Shown here piece by piece: positions 24,604 through 40,000 of a stretch of DNA of 64,000 bases. Each line of letters starts with the position of its first letter. The stretch's first letter is position 1. The stretch is from Synchiropus splendidus. Its lineage: Eukaryota > Chordata > Actinopteri > Syngnathiformes > Callionymidae. The notes under the pieces were generated by a model. It was not told where the DNA came from. It was given only the letters and a program-made list of their open reading frames with translations, and searched no databases. Both the position numbers and the translations under genes were made by a program. Location of the stretch: assembly GCF_027744825.2 (NCBI RefSeq), contig NC_071342.1, forward strand, positions 17,324,501 to 17,388,500, in the 5' to 3' direction.

Positions 24604-26142
24604 GTGGACAATCCAAAAGGAAACTAAGCGGAGTGCGCAAGCACGTCTTCACCTATCTGATGCTGCAGGTAGGAGGAGCCATTCCACTGCCACTCTGCAT
24701 GACTACAGTAGTGGAAATGCTATTTGGGGAACGATGGTCACAAGAGCTCCAATAAATGCCCCATGCCCAGATACCATAAATATATCTGGGCATAACTATA
24801 CTACTAATAACAAAGTCACTTTTTATTCTCAATACTTTAAGAATGACAAAAAAAAAAGTTGGTGGTTGGTGTTTGGCACCACTACGTGTCCGTCTGTGCA
24901 TACCCCATCTGAAATGGTTCTTATTTGGTTTTGGAAAAGCTTTACCAAGCTGGTTCTCTTACGGGGTGAGGATACCTTGCTATATTTTTGACTTTGGTGT
25001 TGAAGTCTGTACACATTGAAGACCGGGGTTTGAATCCAGCCCTGCAGAGGGATTGTCCACTCTCAAGGTGCAGGCCCGTTGGTCACCAGTAGGGATTCAA
25101 TGTCGGTGTGAAGAACCCAAAGGTAGAAGCACAGTTGGTGTTGTGTGACGCTCAGGCAGGGCTGGACGTGTTGGTGGTGCTCCATCTCATGGTGGAGTAT
25201 GTGTACCGACTGCAGTGCCATCTTTGATGTTGTCTCTGCGCCGGGGATTCCCATTGAACTGGGCAGGTGTCATTCAGTGACATGATCTCCAGTAGGTGGA
25301 GAAGAGCTGGAGGAGGTTTGTGCGGATCGGGAAGTTTGGACTTCCCTGCTCCGAATGCTGCCTCCGCGACCCGACCCCGGATAAGCGGCAGAAGAAGGTG
25401 AAGGTGAAGGTGATGTGTGCTGTGTTGTGTGCTGTGCTGTCTCTGGGCCCACAAGTTTCCTCCCTTGAGCTAGTGACATGCACACCACTAAATTGTTGAA
25501 CTTCTTCTTGACAGTTTGCTTCAGCAACCCCGGCTTGCTGGGACGAGATAAGTGCAGCATCCCACATCTGCAGCCGTGTTGTCTTCCGGGATCATTCATT
25601 GCCCCTCCTTGAATTAAACACAGCTGTACGATCCACATTCTTATATTTGGATTATTTATATCCCCTGCTCCAAGAAGTCGTCCTTGTTTGCTTCTGATTC
25701 CGTCGACATGCGGATGAATAAGTTATCCTCGCGCCTCTGTGTTCCTGCCTCCTCGGTCTCTCAGCTAAATATGTGTTGATGGTGTCAACCTTTATTGTCA
25801 ATTAGAACCAGCGGGGCCCTGCCCTACTTTCCAAACCGCTGAGGAACAAATAATCACACTGAGCCCAGGATTTGCCTGGCACACTCTCAAACAGTGGATG
25901 CTTGTGTGCAACATCCTCAGCCTCAGCTTGTCTGAGGCTTTACAGAGGAGCTCAGTGCTTCTTTCAGTCATATCGAGACCTCTACTGCCACCTAGAGCGT
26001 GGTAACTGACATGTCACATTGTCTTCTGTTGACTCCAGAACATTCGTCTCGTTTAATTGCTGAGATTATTCTGTGAGTCAGACATTTATATCTGCTTTCC
26101 AATAGATTTGGACTCTCGTCCTGCGCTGTCGCCATGAGTGAT
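24604..26142. other. Non-coding stretch, no gene seen
   Basis: The minus frames at 25152-25638 have no domain. A GGGGTTTGAATCC motif near 25025 resembles an RNA polymerase III B-box, but no A-box or tRNA fold accompanies it. Confidence 0.4.
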
Positions 26143-30070
<3,928 letters not shown>

Positions 30071-30810
30071 TACAGTGGTACCTCGGTTTTCGAACATCCC
30101 CGAATTCGAACAAATCGGAGTTTGAACAAAAATTTCGAGATTTTTTGCTTCGGATTTCGAACGAAAATCCCGAACTGGAATTCCAAAGAAAAAAGCCGGA
30201 AAAAAACATAACGCGTGCAGACCGATCAGCTGACCCTCGACACGCTTTGTTATTGTGTATAACGCAGCCTCTGTATGCAGACGTGTCCCGTTAGCTACAT
30301 TTACTGACTGTTTTTTCTTCATATTGAGGTGTAAAACCTTTCCTGTCTCCGCACTGGACCGTGGTAGAGTGTCACAGGGGAGGTGCTCGCTCTCCACACC
30401 TCCGAGGCTGGAGCGCACACTCCAGGGTTTGATGTTGTGGGCTGGAGCTGGGACAGGGATGAGGCGAGTCTGGGACAAAGCTAAGTTACTTGCTTTATGA
30501 CTTTGTCACAGCCAAACTGCACAGAAGCGCACATTCAGAGCTGGACACGCACCGGGCACCTCTTCACTTCTGGAGAGACGTCACTCACTCGGCAACCCCT
30601 CCCACATGCAGCGGCCACACACATAGAGGAACAGCGCACCTGCAGCAGACACTCTACATTCACTCCTACAAAAGCCTATTTTAAGGCTTGGAACGCATTC
30701 TTTCTTTTTCCATTCATTGTAATGGGAAAAATCCATTCAGATTTTGAACAAATCGCTTCTTGAACGGCCGTCTGGAACTGATTGTGGTCGAGAACCGAGG
30801 TACCACTGTA
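30071..30810. mobile_element. Tigger/pogo-like MITE, long form
   Basis: It runs from CAGTGGTACCTCGGTTTTCG (30073) to CGAGAACCGAGGTACCACTG (30808) with TA on both sides. The outer parts match the 23210 copy. The interior 30361-30676 (GTGGTAGAGTGTCACAGGGG onward) is missing there but present in the partial copy at 63757. The unit is about 736 bp without a transposase frame. Confidence 0.85.
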
Positions 30811-33800
30811 ATGGATTTCAAAAAATGTGATGGCAACGTTCTAGGATAAAAGTCACGCTAATGGCTACAGTGGAATTTTTCGTCAATCATTCGGACCTTT
30901 TCTCTTTATATTCTTTTGCTCTCTTTGCTGACCTTGCTTTCCTCTGCAGGGAGGTTGGTCCCAGTCTTTATCAGAATAAGGTAAAGTAGATCTCCTCAAG
31001 TCATTTTGGTGGAAAAGGTTGAAGAAAAGTTTGACATTTAACATAACCAACAGTCAATGTTTTCATTTGTTTGGTTATCCTCAAGTAAGGGAAGAGAAAT
31101 AAAGTCAGTGGATCACAAAGACCTAAAAACACAACCAAATTCCAATAAATACCTGTCATCTCTTTGTGTTTGCTTCTTCAAATGATGACTAGTTACCTTA
31201 ATCCAGCCCTGCTCTCTGTACGGACGCAAATAGAAAGGTATTTGCAAAGGTGGGTGGATCACCATCACATGATCCTTTTACAAGTAGCTCTCGAGCCAGG
31301 AAAAATAATAAAAACGAAGTTTGGTCAATAGAGCGATCACGGCTTGTCTGGACCTGCTTTCCTAGTCACTGCGGCCCGACCTGCCTCGGGGAGCTTTCAC
31401 CTGCTCGTGACACCAAGGTTAAGAGGAATTAGCCTCTCGTACATGTCCTGGCATTGCTGCGACAACTTTTAAGAGCAACCGAATTAAACTGCTTTTTAGC
31501 CTTTTTTCAATGTGAAGCGCCTTCCATTCCCATCATGTTCTTTCTATGGCGATCATATCTTGTCCGTCGCTTGACTTCACCTGTTTTACTGCAAGAAATG
31601 AGGAGGTTATGGTGTTGTTGTATTGGTACTTCAAAGATTTGTGAAGTCAGAAAGCTGAACCTGGTTGCCAGCGCTCATGATCCCAGTGTCTCTGCCAATG
31701 GGCTTCTTCTCCCGCGAGGATTGACAGCTCTCTGTGGTTTATAGCTGCAATATCAAAGCCCTGTTGTTGTGTGTTCTGGGTAGCGTTGGTCAGAGGGAAA
31801 CCCACTGTGTCTTTCTACTCCTGCCAGCAGCCGTGTTTATAGGATTTTGCCTCATTTTCTCCAGCGTTAATTTATTTCCATACAAGCAGCCATGACACAT
31901 TCTCTCCTCCGCCGTCTGAGTCTGTGTGGTTCTGCCTCTCTCTCTCCGCTCCCAAGCCTTTCCTCCGACCCTCTGAAATAATTGAGTGCACTAACCTCAG
32001 TTCCTGTTTGTGTAGTTATTTTGACAACAAACATTAGCATCACACTCGGTTACTCTGTGCTTCATTAGTTTCTTGGGAAGAGCTACATATTCCAGCACCT
32101 CTGCTAAACCTGCCAACAGAACTGGCTCTACTGAATGAAAATGCAACTGTCATCATCAACATCAGTTGCCAAACTGTAAATTCTCATTCTTCACTTGAGT
32201 TGATGCTGTAAACACACATATTATTGTATGGAAGAGAAGCGCTCGCACCCCAACTGGGAGGGCACTGCCATGCCGAGTCGTCATTGCCCTACATCACCTT
32301 TAAAATAGCCATTGTGATTCGGAATCCTCATCTGCAACTGGTTGAAAAACCATTAGCATGTGTGCTTTTTCTGAGTGACCCGTGAACTTTCTCATCAACT
32401 GTCAAGCATAACTGGGCTCATCTCGTCCCCTCTCAGGCTCTTTGGACCCCCGGGGGCCTGGGTCAGGGTTTGGTAGTGTTTGTACTGTCTTTCTGTCAGA
32501 CTTGCATGATCCACTGCCACTTAACAAGGGAGAGCGAGGCTGAGAAATGAGGCATTTCCGGGCCTGGGGCTTTATTCCTGCAGCACAGTGGATTACATGA
32601 CGGCATACAGACAGAAGTTATGAGCCACTGAGAAATGTTCCAAACTCTGATTATAGTTTTCTTCATGTTGCCATGCGTCTTGATCAAGCATTTCTTCCTC
32701 TAGAATAATGTTGAATTTAGTGCTGTAAAAATCCAAGTTAAGACATGAAACAATAGATTCCCAGTCCATTACAATCAAAATAAATTGATATTTTTATTGA
32801 CATCCAACTCTCCCACACAAAATACAGGTATAATTCTGATACATAGTCAAGGACACACATAGTGTAAACATAATGACAAACCACCTCACACCGTATACAA
32901 TCCAAAAACTGCTGACATGAAGCTTGACCACTTCATGATTCAGTTCATTCCTCCATATTTCAATAGCTCCAAGATTTTGTGGACATTTTTATGGACAAAA
33001 AATGCATGACTTTTGACAGATGTTCTAAAAAAAAATGTGGTGAAAGGTCATTTAGGTGGAACAACATGATGGGAAATAATGGAGACACTTTTCAGGCTAA
33101 AAAAAAACAACAACCAGGCTGCAAAGGTTTTAACCAAATATCCTTTATTTGCAAAAAGTATTTCAGATGCAAAGAACAACGCTCACACAATAAATAAATA
33201 GATTAATAAATGTGAATACAAAAAAATAACTATATATAATAGGAATGTATTGGAGGGGAATGTTTGTGTTTGTGTGAGTTGTTCAGCGGCTCACCAGTAC
33301 AGCGAATTACAACCAGTGATATAGCATGTTACACAGGGTTGGGATGTAGACTGTCAGAAATAGCGTTCTCGCGGTCAGCCATGTTTGTTTACGTCTGCCC
33401 TGTATAGTGTTTGGGTGACAGCGCACTCCACTAGAGAGTTTTGCTGTTCAGTCCTGTCTATAATAACATTAAATACTTGGACATTTATGAATCGACTCCG
33501 AATCGTTCATGTTTGAATCGTGATCCGTGGCAGCAATATTTTGTGGGCAAATTGTTTGTGTTAATGAATATGAAGATAGATATAGAGGAGTAGGCGATAG
33601 GAGACTTAAGAGATTGGTGGAATTTGTGTGTATGTTTCAGTGACTGGACAAAATTATAGTGATTAAAAATTGCAATTTCTTGGAGGGACTGAAAATTTTC
33701 TGTGAAACAATCTCATCAGCAACAAACCCAACCTTCCATGCCTCACGCTGGAAAATAAAAGTAGCGTAAGATTTAAATGGAAGTGTCATACAGCATGCAA

Positions 33801-34406
33801 CAATCTTGATATTAAGTCTGAAACCTCCAAGTGTCAGGTTCACCATGAACTTTGGGTGCTAAATTAGGATTATGGTATGGTACAAACTTGTTAACAGCAA
33901 ACAAAGTAAGCAAATTTTCTTTACTGCTTTCCTTTTCTTTGGTCCAACCAAATGGAGTTTGTCAATGGAGTGTGCTGCCTATTGGGCAAACTCAAGTGTT
34001 GCGGGAAGATGAAGCATGACTGAATGTCCTGAGTCATTGGTTAGATTAATAGCGTTGCTCATTTTTAACAATGATGCATCTTATTCTTACTTAAGATCTT
34101 GATATTCTAAGTTTCTGGTTGTTGCAGTGCCTCCTAGTGGTGTTGGCAGAAGCTGCTCTGTGGGTAGGCAGTTGGTCTTGAGAAGATCTCTACAGGGATA
34201 AGAGTGTCCTTCTTGGATAGGAGAACAGAAAAATCCCCATTGGCATGTACGACTTTGCATGCAGCTGGTTTGGTTTATGGGCAGCTCAAGTAAGACTTGA
34301 GTTGAAATCTTTGCGGGATGTCTGGCCCTGGCCTACCAAAACAGTTCTGGGGGGCTTTGCATTCGGACCCCGATATTGCAAGACCAGACAGTTATCCTTC
34401 TGTCAA
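30811..34406. other. Non-coding stretch, no gene seen
   Basis: Mixed unique DNA. The section 32230-32370 is GC-richer and may be conserved. The section 32750-33250 is AT-rich. No supported exon was found on either strand. Confidence 0.4.
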
Positions 34407-34670
34407 CTAATGATGGTAGTGATCCCTGCCATGATAAACGGAATGGTTCAGATACTCAGAACAAGTGGAGAAGTTTGGAGGCAAAGTTAGGGGGGCGCAG
34501 ATGGTTTGGACACATGAGGAGGAGCCTGTTTGGACCATGAATGGCTCATGGATGAATGAAGTCATGAAGTTCATGGCAGCTAATATGGAGGAGGATTGAG
34601 ATGAAGTAAGTAGAATAAGGATGACTCGCTGTCCCAACCCCTGTTGGGGGAGAAGGAGAATTCGCTTGTT
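34407..34670 (+). mobile_element. Degenerate LINE 3' remnant
   Basis: The stretch has GCGCAGATGGTTTGGACACA with an ATGAGGAGGAG block, which is the RWFGHMRR motif of the LINE tails. It ends in GACTCGCTGTCCCAACCCCT and GTTGGGGGAGAAGGAG, the equivalent of the RCPNP stop and 3' UTR. The frame is broken. Confidence 0.55.
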
Positions 34671-34697
34671 CTGACTCAGAGACTACTGTCACTGTCC

Positions 34698-34932
34698 TCA
34701 AATGGCCATCAGTTTCCTTTGTGATGGTGTTTCCGTGGCGATTTCATCTCTCTCAGGGCGTTGCTTCTGCAATGGATCAGTCAGATGATGCCGGAGAGCT
34801 GGGTGCAGCCGGAGGGTCATGGGCGGCGGGGGTTGGCGAAGGACGACAATCTGGGCAGTGGGTACTTGGAGAAGCTTGTTGAGGTCTTCCTCTGTTGAGT
34901 TGATCACCTGGACACCATTAACTTCCACAAGC
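34698..34932 (-). CDS. Terminal exon: second half of a PDZ domain, tail and stop
   Basis: The acceptor TTCTATGGTTCGTAG is followed by G, which completes the AGG codon left by the exon at 35556. The frame reads LVEVNGVQVINSTEED, then LNKLLQVPTAQIVVLRQPP. This is the beta-D strand, the alpha-B helix and the last strand of a PDZ fold. A basic tail of about 45 residues then leads to TGA at 34698-34700. A decayed LINE (34407-34670) begins just beyond the stop. Confidence 0.75.
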
Positions 34933-36936
34933 CTACGAACCATAGAACGTGGGTTTGCATGTTGGTTTCACTCAGAAAGACTTCAGCATCATGTCCAGGT
35001 TGCTCTATGACCATGGTTCTCAGATGAAGAAGTGTATGGAATGTCTTTCCCGTGTAAGAGCCAATCCCTACCACCAGTGAAGGAGCTCAGGTGTCTTGGG
35101 ATCTTAGCGTGCGCGAAAGTTGGAGCACGAGGTGGACTGTCAGATCAGTTAAGCGAATAAGATGACAGTCTGTCTGAAGAATAGAGCTGAGCCAAGGGGC
35201 AAAACTTCTGTAAATACTTCACCTCCCCCAGAGAAGCTTTAGGCACTGACTACGTGAACATGTTTGAAGGGCTAAAACCAGTCACAGATCTCTTCTTATC
35301 CCAAACATCTAGGAGAGCTCAATGTGGACCCACTGGTCCTCCACATCATGGAGGGAACATCTTCAGTTGGCTTGCTAGACAGAATGAATACTGGATGCTC
35401 CAGGTTTCTAAAGACTGTTGTCAGTATATAGTCAGTCTGGCGCTGCTTGTCTTTGGTTAAACTGTGTGTGTTTGGCTGGTTAGGACAACAACCTGCACCA
35501 CCCAGCCCTCTGAGGACCGGATGCCCAGGTCTGTATCTAAGGTTTCCAGAGTTACCTGTCGTCGACACACAAGTGGGATTCCTCCGCCTTGACCACCACC
35601 AGCCCGCTGCCTTCAGTGTACCGGCAGGTGAAGCCATAGCAGCCGTCCGGTCCTCGTCTCTCCTCAACGACAAACATCATGGCAGGGGACTGCGGCGACA
35701 CCAGCTGGCTCAGACTTCCAATTGCAGGAGTCTTTTTTGGAGCCTTTTCCTGAATGAAAGGGTTTCAATGTGAGAGCAGTTACACTTGAAACAGTAGCGT
35801 TTACTGGACGGTTGTCTTCAAACCGAATACCAGTTCACAATGACTGAATTATCCTGACTAAACCTAAATCCCAAGTTATAATGGAGACGTGGTTAAGACA
35901 ATAGAGTCAAATTCCAAACTCTTACATGTTCTCTGTTTATCCTACAAGCAACTTAATTTAATTTTCTCTCTTCAATAGCTTGGATAGCTTGGACACATGA
36001 GCACATATCTGGCATGGAGAAGTGAAGGATGTGTTTTGACGGCTGCTGCGTCACTGTACTGTGGTTCTGCACGGATGGTTTAACATACTGTTGAAAGGAT
36101 TTGCTGCAATCTGCAGAGATATTTGTTGACCTCTTTTTTTTTCTACTCTAAAGTGTTGCTGCTGCTCTTATGACCTCTGGCTTTGATTCGCACTAGTTTT
36201 TGCGTACATGAACAGGTGAAGAGCTGCTTGAACTGCTTCATGTTCCCGTATTGATCTGTTGTTTGATCCAGAATCGTAGCTGTTTTATCCAACGGGACTG
36301 GTCTGACCTGCACAGAACCAAGTAACCAATGATCTCTTTCTCACCGTCAGCTGTTTCCCTGGAGCCCATTGACTCGATTTTAATGGCCTCCTTTGTGGTA
36401 ATAAATAGCAAGCTTCTATTCGATTCTTTTCGAGCTTTCCAAGATAAATCTGTGCTTTAATGCATTTGCTTAATGTGCTTTGTGTGAAGTACAACAGGCG
36501 ACAGACGCAGGTTGCTGCCACCAAACCGCTGTATAAATATGAGCCATTATTTCGCCTTTTTTTTGGATGGCTCCAACTGTGCAACACAAAGATGCAATAT
36601 GTTGTTGTCATCGACGTTTCCTCTAAGCTGTGTGCAATTGCTCACAGCTGATACAATCTCAGTGCACGAAAAAATCTACGCTGTGCAACAAAATGTAATC
36701 TTGAATTGAATGTGAATTATCGCAATTTCCGGACAACAGGGCGTCTTACCGTCCTGAAATAAAGCCTCGTGACGTTCAACCAATAAAAATGAGCGCCCAC
36801 CTAAGCGGCGCTTAAGACCGTCCGTAAACGTTTGTAAACGTTTACGTATATTTAATTATTTGTAAAATACAAATATTAAAAATATTAAATATTTCTAAAA
36901 GTTGCTTGAAGTACTTTGATATCCAGCACCCTCTTA

Positions 36937-37021
<85 letters not shown>

Positions 37022-40000
37022 CCACAATATTACTGAATCAAGTGATGGACCCATACGTACAATTTTGAATTTCACAAGTTCCATTCCTCAATGTGAATTA
37101 TGCAAATAAAAAATATTTTTGTAAACGGTGTTATAAACTACGACAGCAGTCACCACAGCCGACAACGACAGATCGCTCACAGTGGTCCAGGTGACCGCTC
37201 AGAGAGTTTGTGTGCTAGAGGGAACATTGGTTGTCATCATGAGTCATTTTAAGCTTCAGTATCTGTGAGCTGTAACTTTCTGTAGACGAATATGAAGAAG
37301 ATCTAGAACCCTTCTTAGCGTGTTTGTATGCATTCACATGCTGTAAGTGTATCGTCCCGATCTGAAATGTCATCGTGTGGCATTCCAGCAGAGAGAAGTC
37401 GGTGCGTCACGCTGCAGACCACCAAGATGTCATGATTCGTGCTTCAAGGAATCACACCACCAAGCAGCTTGTGGGGATCAGGAAGAAACTTGTGAGTCTG
37501 ACCACTGAATTCCAGCGTTTCCTTATCCAGCCTCTTGGCTCCCTGCCCCTCCTCTAACTGGCGTGTGAATGCTTTGCGGCAATAGCCGTCGTCTTGCCAG
37601 GGTTACGGGGTCAGAGCTTAGAGCCCCTTTCCTCAGACAAGAGGACCAGACAGGATATAACAACGGAAACTCAGCTGAGGCTCCTTGACAATCGCTCTCT
37701 AATGCGCATCATTTTGCCATTTATCTGACCTCAGTGTTTAACATCAACCTAAAGACGTATGGATTTTCTCTTCATTTTCCCCGTGTTTAGCTATAAGATC
37801 CGGGAAATCCAACTTTAGGGGCAGAAACAGACCACTCTGTCTGTAGCCTCGACATATGGCAGTGAAGAACTAAACATTGACTCAGACTGTTCTTCTTGTA
37901 ATCGCTGTGGTTGTTTCAGCCAAGTCCAACTGTTCTTGCAGTGAAAGGCAGGGGACACTACTACGTTTATTCAGACTTCTACTGACATGCAAGTTAAAAT
38001 GGTGAATGTTTTCTGTGAAGCTGGAGCCCAGATCACAGCCTCCTGATGACACACACTTGCTGGCAAGCTCGGCGAAATAAATGTTGACATCAGGACCAGG
38101 GGCAGACGGTTGCACATGTGTGGTGTTCTGGACTACCATCTGGATCCAGGAGTCTTTTGAGGGATTTGTCTCTGACCTGTTTGGCTACGATATATTTGCG
38201 GAAAACACATCTTTATGAAACGCCATATGATCAAGTCCATTAAGTACTTTCAGGTGGCTGTGGTGCCAAAATGTAGTTGCTCTGGGGTTGCTTAAGAGGA
38301 GTGCTTGAGGGATCTCAGGAACTTGGATGTCCTGACTCTTCTTGAGTGCAGAGCTGTTCTAACAGGTCGTGCTGCTACTAACAGCTTCTTTGAAAACCAA
38401 AATAACATTGGCTGAAAATGACTTTATGAGCTGCTTGGCAGAGGTCTGCATCCTCCGACCACTTTTCTCCCGTCCTGCTTTACTAGTTTGTTTCGGACCT
38501 TCTAGCGTAACCAGACGATTTCCCATTCACTGTGCTTCCTGGTTTGCAAAGTCAGTTACCGACTTTATGTTTAAGAAGGTGTAAATTGTGAGTCTACAAG
38601 TTTGTTTAGGACTGTGTTGTTGCCTATTTCGGACCCTCTGACTTACCTAGTTTGAGACCCTTACATTCACCTCATATTTTAGACTAGGTGTATTGGATCC
38701 ATTTCTCCTATTTTACCACGTCTTCAAACTTATTTAAACAACTTTATTTTCTGAGTCTGATACAGTATGTCTAGTTTTGACTATGTCAGAGTCTGTACTG
38801 TAGTTAACCATGTCTTTTTCTGGCTGGTTGGAACTCATGTTGATCCAGTCTACTCACCACTTCCTAGTCCACCAGACTTAAACGAAAAGTCACACTCTGA
38901 CAATTTCACCATTGTCTGAACACACTCAGACCAAAGTGTTTGCACTCAGATGAAGTGTGTGATATTTATTTATGAGCAATTTTTTTGGCATCACCACAAA
39001 CGTGATTTTCTTCCAGACACGCAACAGTGTCTTGAGTGGGTTGTGTTAACCCAGTGTGAAAATATTTAGACCCAAAGATACTGTGTGGCATGTTGTTCAG
39101 CACACACACTGCACATCTTCATTTCAGTCAACCCTCGGGCGAAACACAGCAATGTGAGACCAACTTTTCTTTTCTTGCTTTTTTTTTTTTAATCTAAAAA
39201 AAGTGGGACAAGCTGTTCCCATTTTAATACCCGATCGATGACAAATTATTCTTTTGTCTTAAAGCAATGAGAGCCTTGAGCGGTGAAATGAAAAACAGCG
39301 AAATTCCCCTCTTAAGAGTCCGTCTGAAGTTGTCGACTTTCTAAGCCAATTCCAGATAATTTCCGCTATTTGTTGTCCTTCCCCTCCTTCCTCCTGCTTT
39401 GTTTCTCTTTCCCCTTCCTTCTCTGCCGCGTTATTGATGCTCACCAGTTGGAGTGGATCCTGGAGATTAGAGCGCCGATGATGAAATATTTCCTGACGCT
39501 CTGTAATACCGCGCGGCCTACGAGACAAGCGCGGGGCGGTCTGCTCCTTATTAAAGCGGCGGCTCCATCAGTTCCCAGGCTGCCGCTCGGCTCTGACCTG
39601 TGTGTTAACTCTGATTAGGTCATATGATAAACATTAACGCTGCTGCTTTTCCCACAAACTCAGCACCTAAATCGGCGCGGCCCGGGGGCAGCAACGTGAC
39701 ACAGGGCACCTTTTCAAAGCTGAAGCCGCGTGTGTCCTTTCATGGCACCTTGTTAGGACTTCTCCGGCGGGATAAAAGACCCACATTAAAAAAGGAGAAG
39801 TGGGCTCCTTCGGGGTTAGATGCAGATAGTTTTACACACGCTGGCCCACTTCTTCACTGCACTCTATAGCGGTGGCTTTTGTCGTGCACATTCCATTGTT
39901 GGTATGGTCACAGACTCTCGGGTGTCTGCGCTCGACTTTCTCCCAGAAAAAAAAAAAAGAAAAAGAAAAAGAAAAATGCACGTCCGTGTTAAATACTTGA

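Noticed and set aside
25020..25050. Possible tRNA or SINE B-box (GGGGTTTGAATCC)
   Set aside because: No A-box, no cloverleaf and no repeat body nearby.
37375..37557. Plus-strand exon-like segment ending at GTGAGT
   Set aside because: No in-phase partner on the plus strand, and it lies inside the presumed minus-strand gene.
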